Below, in pieces: positions 60,428-64,000 of a DNA stretch of 64,000 nucleotides; the first letter of the stretch is position 1, and each line of letters opens with the position of its first letter. The notes beneath the pieces are model-generated. The model made no database searches, was not told the DNA's origin, and saw only the letters and a list, made by a program, of their open reading frames with translations. The translations under genes were made by a program, and so were the position numbers. Source of the DNA: Sphingobium lignivorans (GTDB lineage: Bacteria; Pseudomonadota; Alphaproteobacteria; Sphingomonadales; Sphingomonadaceae); the NCBI RefSeq assembly GCF_014203955.1, contig NZ_JACHKA010000001.1:3193001-3257000 (forward strand). Direction: 5' to 3'.

Positions 60428-62961
60428 CGGGCACCTCCGAAGCGGAAGCCAAGCGCAACGCCATAGAAGCGCGGCGCGCCCGCGATGAAGGTCGGCAGGC
60501 CGAGGCTGTCCCCCGTATTACCCGCGTCCATGATGTATGCCTTGTCGAAGAGATTCTCCACGAAGGCTTCGACCCGCCAGCCGCCATCCCGCGATTCATA
60601 GCCGAGCCGTGCGTTCACGAGCGCATAGCCGTCCTGATATTCGTCCTGGATATTGTCGGCGACCAGGGCCGCGGGGGGCTGCTGGAGGTCCGGCCGGTCA
60701 TTGTCGTCATCGAAGAATATCTTCGATTGCACCGTCACGCTCGGGGAGAAGCTGACCCGTCCTGGTCCGGCCGGCACGGAGACGATCGCGCCAAGCGATG
60801 CACTGTGATCCGGATTGAGGCGGAACCGGTTGTCTTCCCGCACGCCCGTCTTGAACCGTCCATGGCTGTAGGCATAAGTCGCGAACAGGCTGAGCACGTC
60901 GTTGGGCATCCAGCGGACCTGCCCCTCGAAGCCGTAGCTTTCCGCCCTGCCCGCATTGGTGGTGATGAACTGCGTGCCCTGCTGCTCGGTGGTCTGGAAA
61001 TTCTCATACTGGTAGAAGAACACCGCGCCGTCCACGAAGAGGCTCCGGTCGAGCAACGCCGCTTTGGCGCCAAGCTCGAAGCTGTCCACCGTCTCGGACG
61101 GAAGAACCGGGAAGGTCACCGCGCCGAATGGTGCGCCGGGTCCCCGGGGCGAAAGGATCTCGGGCCGGCGCCCGCGCGCATAGGTCGCATAGATGCTGCT
61201 ATCGTCGTTGGGCAGGTAGCGGGCGGTCAGGCGCCAGGAAAATCCGCCATTCTTGTGCGTCGCTTCCACCATCTCGCCATTGCCGGCCGTGGGCTGGGCG
61301 CCCAGGCCGAAGAGCGGCACCGGATAGGCTGCCGAAGGCGGGATGGTCGCCGCCCCGGGCACGGCCAGCGCCTGCAGCAGGGCTGTGCGCGTGGCCGCCG
61401 GCTGCGACAGCGCACCAATGAAGCCGCCCACGATGGAACGGCCATTCAGCACGGACGCGGTATAACCGCTGCGCTTGTCGTCATGCGTGTAGCGCAGACC
61501 CGCGCCTAGCTCGAAGCGTTCGGAGACCCGCATGGTCACGTCGCCGAACAGATCGAAGGCATTGGTGCGAGCAGTGTTCGTGCTGGTTTCCAGATGAGCG
61601 CTCTTGAGATTGGCGGCAATCGCCTGCGCCTGCGCGGAAGAGAGCGCGACGCCATAAGCGCCCGCCACGCCCTGGAGCAGCATGCCGGTGAAGGCGGGAT
61701 TGGCGAACAGGGCAGCCGGCGCCGGGTCGGTTGCAGCCCTGCCCGGAATCGCGCCGCCCCCGTTCAGCGCGCCCGCGAGCCGTGCCAGCACCATGCGCTC
61801 GTCGAACTGGGCCGGTCCGCGCTGCGAGCCATCCTCATGGAAATAGCTTGCACCCACGAAGGCCGTGAGCGGTCCTTGCGCGAAGGCAAGCCGCAGTTCC
61901 TGGCTGAACTGCTTGCCCTCGGCGCCTTCCGCGGCGGTCAGGATCGGAAGCGAAAGGCCGTCCGCGTCGAAAATCTCGAGGGACTCGAACCGCCGATAGG
62001 CCGTGATGGACGTGAGCGTGAAGCGGTCGTCCAGTTCCAGATTGGCAAGGCCGGTTACGCTCCACACCTCCCGGTCGAGCCCGAGGGGCTTGCCGCCCTC
62101 GAATCCTCCTGCTCCCGCGACCAGCGCCGCGCCGCTGTTGCGTCCACGGTCGCCGATCACCGCGCCGGTGGCCGGGTCCGTCGGATTATAGGCGATGGAC
62201 TTGAAGGACGTCCCGGCCGGACGGTCCTTCTGATAATTGCCGATGAGATCGAACGTCAGCTTGCCGGCTTCCGCGTGCAGGGCGCCGCGAATGGCCTTGG
62301 TGTCCGCTGAATTGAAGTCCTCGCCACCCAGCAGATTCTCGACATAGCCGTCGCGCTGGCGGACACGGCCGGCGATACGGATCGCGACATTGTCGCCGAT
62401 CGGCGCATTGACCATCGCCTCGCCGATGAAGCTCTCGTAATTGCCGTAGGACAGGGCGGCGGCGCCCTCGATACGGCCGAGTTTCGCCTTGTTCTGGATG
62501 ATGTTGACGGCGCCGGTCAGCGCGCCGCGGCCGTAAAGCGTCGATTGCGGACCTTTGGCCACCTCGACGCGCTCGATGTCGAACAGCTCGACATAGGAAC
62601 CGCGCGATTTCGATATGGAGACGCCGTCCTGGAACACGGAGACGCGCGGCTCGTTTGTCGCCGCGCCACTATCGGACGTGATGCCGCGCATGACGAAGCC
62701 GGGATTGTTGGGCGACTGGTTCTGCACCACGAAGCCGGGCACGAAGCGCGACAGCTTGTCCAGCTCCTGAAGGCCGAACCGGTCCAGTTCGTCCGCGCCG
62801 ATGGCAGTGAGCGCCATGGGAACGGCGATCGGATCCTGCTCGCGCAGCTGCGCGGTAACGATGATCATGTCGGCATCGGCTGGCTCAGCCTCCGCACGGG
62901 CCTGCGTGGCTACAAGTGTCGAGAGGCTGGCGCCAGCCAGCGCGAGAATCCGGAAGTTCAT
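60424..62961 (-). CDS. TonB-dependent receptor of the second PhoD unit
   Basis: An 845-residue outer-membrane receptor: signal peptide (ILALAGASLSTLVATQARAE), TonB-box-like MIIVTAQLREQDPIAVPMAL, plug (about 45-160; VVQNQSPNNPGFVMRGITSD, VEVAKGPQSTLYGRGALTGA), barrel ending in FYGVALGFRFGGAR. No STN domain, in contrast to the receptor at 17230. Its stop overlaps the PhoD start. The four-unit Pho box 44 bp upstream suggests induction by phosphate starvation, and a phosphorylated ligand or one released by PhoD. The ligand itself is unknown. Confidence 0.88.
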   Translation of the reverse strand: MNFRILALAGASLSTLVATQARAEAEPADADMIIVTAQLREQDPIAVPMALTAIGADELDRFGLQELDKLSRFVPGFVVQNQSPNNPGFVMRGITSDSGAATNEPRVSVFQDGVSISKSRGSYVELFDIERVEVAKGPQSTLYGRGALTGAVNIIQNKAKLGRIEGAAALSYGNYESFIGEAMVNAPIGDNVAIRIAGRVRQRDGYVENLLGGEDFNSADTKAIRGALHAEAGKLTFDLIGNYQKDRPAGTSFKSIAYNPTDPATGAVIGDRGRNSGAALVAGAGGFEGGKPLGLDREVWSVTGLANLELDDRFTLTSITAYRRFESLEIFDADGLSLPILTAAEGAEGKQFSQELRLAFAQGPLTAFVGASYFHEDGSQRGPAQFDERMVLARLAGALNGGGAIPGRAATDPAPAALFANPAFTGMLLQGVAGAYGVALSSAQAQAIAANLKSAHLETSTNTARTNAFDLFGDVTMRVSERFELGAGLRYTHDDKRSGYTASVLNGRSIVGGFIGALSQPAATRTALLQALAVPGAATIPPSAAYPVPLFGLGAQPTAGNGEMVEATHKNGGFSWRLTARYLPNDDSSIYATYARGRRPEILSPRGPGAPFGAVTFPVLPSETVDSFELGAKAALLDRSLFVDGAVFFYQYENFQTTEQQGTQFITTNAGRAESYGFEGQVRWMPNDVLSLFATYAYSHGRFKTGVREDNRFRLNPDHSASLGAIVSVPAGPGRVSFSPSVTVQSKIFFDDDNDRPDLQQPPAALVADNIQDEYQDGYALVNARLGYESRDGGWRVEAFVENLFDKAYIMDAGNTGDSLGLPTFIAGAPRFYGVALGFRFGGAR

Positions 62962-63004
62962 GCGACTTGTCCCCTTTCTTTGGCAGGGGCGCTAGGCGCG
63001 ATCC

Positions 63005-63044
63005 GTGAAACATCGGTGACAGGTGCGAGACACGCAAATGACAG
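63005..63044 (-). promoter_or_regulatory. four-unit Pho box array
   Basis: On the minus strand, in order: CTGTCAT, spacer TTGC, GTGTCTC, spacer GCAC, CTGTCAC, spacer CGAT, GTTTCAC. All four heptamers follow the 11-bp period of tandem PhoB sites; the first is a perfect match to CTGTCAT, the third 6 of 7, the second and fourth weaker. The array ends 44 bp before the ATG of the TonB receptor-PhoD unit and points towards it. Confidence 0.75.
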
Positions 63045-63051
63045 GTCGCGC

Positions 63052-63092
63052 CAACGCGTTCATGCCCGCACAAGTCGAGCATGAACGCGTTG
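63052..63092. promoter_or_regulatory. 14-bp perfect inverted repeat next to the Pho box
   Basis: CAACGCGTTCATGC and GCATGAACGCGTTG flank a 13-base spacer. Each arm contains the palindrome AACGCGTT, centred 31 bp apart (three helical turns). It starts 8 bp upstream of the Pho box. It could be an operator for a dimeric regulator pair or an RNA hairpin; no T-tract follows. Confidence 0.55.
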
Positions 63093-63139
63093 ATAATCGA
63101 GTGATTTTGCTCCGCCGGCGCGCCTGACTATATCAGCAA

Positions 63140-63160
63140 ATGCGCGCGGTTGGCGCGCAT
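63140..63160 (-). terminator. hairpin after the small hypothetical gene
   Basis: Stem ATGCGCGC/GCGCGCAT with a 5-base loop, 38 bases after the stop at 63198, followed on the minus strand by TTGCTGATAT. Weak as a terminator because the T-run is short. Confidence 0.35.
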
Positions 63161-63197
63161 GCGGATGGGCGGGGAAGCGTCGGGGACGCGACCCGCG

Positions 63198-63407
63198 TCA
63201 CCCCATGCCCGCTTCGTCCAGCCTGCGCTCTTTCTCCAGAGCGTCATGCTGCTTCTGGGCTTCGACCCGAATCAGGCGATCCGCCATGGCCTGCCAGGCC
63301 GCTTCGGCGCGCAAGCAGCGCTCCTTCACATTGACGAGATCGCTTTCGCGAGCGGCTTTGGCGCTTTCAGCGGCCCGGGAAAGATAGAAGTCGACGGTGG
63401 CGGACAT
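63198..63407 (-). CDS. small hypothetical protein
   Basis: A 69-residue, charged, helical protein (FYLSRAAESAKAARESDLVN, ERCLRAEAAWQAMADRLIRV, then EAQKQHDALEKER). Protein-like composition and a GGAGCG ribosome site support it. The pattern of a helical hairpin around ERCLRAEAAWQAMA resembles small conserved proteins of sphingomonads, but I know no function. Confidence 0.7.
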   Translation of the reverse strand: MSATVDFYLSRAAESAKAARESDLVNVKERCLRAEAAWQAMADRLIRVEAQKQHDALEKERRLDEAGMG

Positions 63408-63442
63408 GTGAGCGCTCCTTGCTGCCGGTTATTCGGCCTCGC

Positions 63443-63580
63443 TCAGTCGATCATCTCGGCAACGAGGTCCCGCAGCACATGGCGGGGCAAGATCGAAAGG
63501 TGCGGCTGATGACGCGAATGGTGCGGCCGCCGGCTGAACGCCGGTGCTGGCCGATGGGTAATCTGAAATTTCTTCTGCAT
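63443..63580 (-). CDS. possible 45-residue protein
   Basis: A short frame: ATG 63580 after GAGGATC, basic and His/Arg/Pro-rich N-terminal half, then LPRHVLRDLVAEMID. The helical C-terminus looks protein-like, and the ribosome site is good. It lies 35 bases upstream of the 69-residue gene, in the same direction. Not recognised. Confidence 0.4.
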   Translation of the reverse strand: MQKKFQITHRPAPAFSRRPHHSRHQPHLSILPRHVLRDLVAEMID

Positions 63581-63894
63581 TTTGATCCTCGGAGCCGTTT
63601 CCTTGAACGACCCTCTTTATTGGTATGGAACACCCCTTCAGGGGGTGGAAGGCGCCGGCAGGTCCGCTGGACCGCGCCCGGCGCGCGCTCGTCGGGGATA
63701 AGGTTCTCCGTGGAGCGCGGGAGCGGCGAGATCGTCCGGTTCACACCGGGAAATAATCGCCGATCGCCATTCGAACGAGGCAGCCGCGCCAGTCGGCAGC
63801 GCTGCGCCCGATCTGCTTGTGATCGCGACCGGAGGGACGGACAACCGCCCATCCGGCCGTAAATTTTTGCCGGGCTAGTGCCTCGGCGCCAAGC
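63581..63894. other. gene-free stretch upstream of the small genes
   Basis: 314 bases between the cold-shock gene stop and the small minus-strand frames. It probably holds their promoter; no coding frame or repeat is supported. Confidence 0.45.
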
Positions 63895-64000
63895 TCAGAC
63901 GTTTTCGAGCTGGGTCGCGGAGAAACGTCCGCGCTGGTCCTTCTGGACCTGATAGCTCAGACGCTGATCCTTGTTGAGCGTGGCCATGCCGGCCTGCTCG
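63895..64000 (-). CDS. cold-shock protein, C-terminal end (cut by window edge)
   Basis: Only the last 34 codons are present: AGMATLNKDQRLSYQVQKDQ, then RGRFSATQLENV. This matches the end of CspA-type proteins, where the last OB-fold strands read LxxGQxLSYE...GKxSAxNL. Cold-shock proteins bind single-stranded RNA/DNA. The start and RNP motifs lie beyond the window. Confidence 0.85.
   Translation of the reverse strand, partial: EQAGMATLNKDQRLSYQVQKDQRGRFSATQLENV

Noticed and set aside
1-64000. CRISPR arrays, insertion sequences, prophage or integration sites
   Set aside because: No regularly spaced direct repeats, transposase, integrase or phage structural genes were seen, and the tRNA-Gly has no adjacent integrase.

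Overview
The window is a GC-rich chromosomal segment from an alphaproteobacterium, most likely a sphingomonad (Sphingomonadaceae). The pointers are FxDxF-type PEP-CTERM proteins ending in a PEPATW motif, large TonB-dependent receptors, a DUF1489 protein, ATGA/GTGA gene overlaps and uniformly high GC at third codon positions. Genus cannot be fixed from the sequence alone. Housekeeping genes (purL, queA, coaD, ispA, xseB, a tRNA-Gly) are interspersed with transport, signalling and scavenging modules. No CRISPR array, insertion sequence, prophage or plasmid function was seen.

Layout. 1-3.8 kb: end of a capsule locus (3' part of kpsC, kpsS, a convergent GT4 glycosyltransferase and a probable remnant of a polysaccharide-export gene). 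4.2-6.4 kb: agmatine-to-putrescine pathway (aguA, aguB) plus a small monooxygenase-fold protein. 6.4-7.4 kb: gene-free, with copy A of a dispersed repeat. 7.4-9.5 kb: OmpR/EnvZ-type two-component pair whose regulator is frameshifted. 9.6-11.8 kb: beta-carbonic anhydrase and SulP transporter. 12.1-14.4 kb: DEAD-box helicase and DUF188 protein. 14.5-15.4 kb: two NTF2-like proteins. 15.6-22.2 kb: FecI-type sigma factor, FecR-type anti-sigma, STN-containing TonB receptor and PhoD phosphatase. 22.3-26.6 kb: MarR regulator and three-subunit molybdenum hydroxylase. 26.8-28.1 kb: AhpD-like protein, frameshifted NTF2-like gene, tRNA-Gly. 28.3-31.8 kb: thioredoxin-TPR protein, Lon-substrate-domain protein, PspC, UbiH-type monooxygenase. 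31.9-36.7 kb: cobalamin riboswitch and btuB-btuF-btuC-btuD. 36.8-46.8 kb: DUF418, bioC, GNAT, purL, HExxxH-type peptidase-like protein, MliC-like lipoprotein, xseB, ispA, coaD, cyclophilin. 46.8-49.3 kb: 0.9 kb gene-poor stretch and two tandem PEP-CTERM genes. 49.3-58.2 kb: M13 peptidase, LysR, CheY-like protein, PmtA-like methyltransferase, M28 peptidase, DedA, queA, DUF1489. 58.2-58.7 kb: repeat copy B. 58.7-63 kb: a second TonB receptor-PhoD pair, the phosphatase frameshifted. The right edge cuts a cold-shock gene.

The most interesting pattern is a duplicated phosphate-scavenging design. Two unrelated TonB receptors are each followed directly by a PhoD-family phosphatase. Upstream of the second unit is a four-unit array of Pho-box-like heptamers at exact 11-bp spacing. 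About 45 bp upstream of the FecI-type sigma gene of the first unit is a two-unit Pho-box-like site in the same orientation. This suggests PhoB control directly in one case and through an ECF sigma cascade in the other.

Three genes carry single-base indels in short G/C runs, so sequencing or assembly error has to be excluded before calling them pseudogenes.
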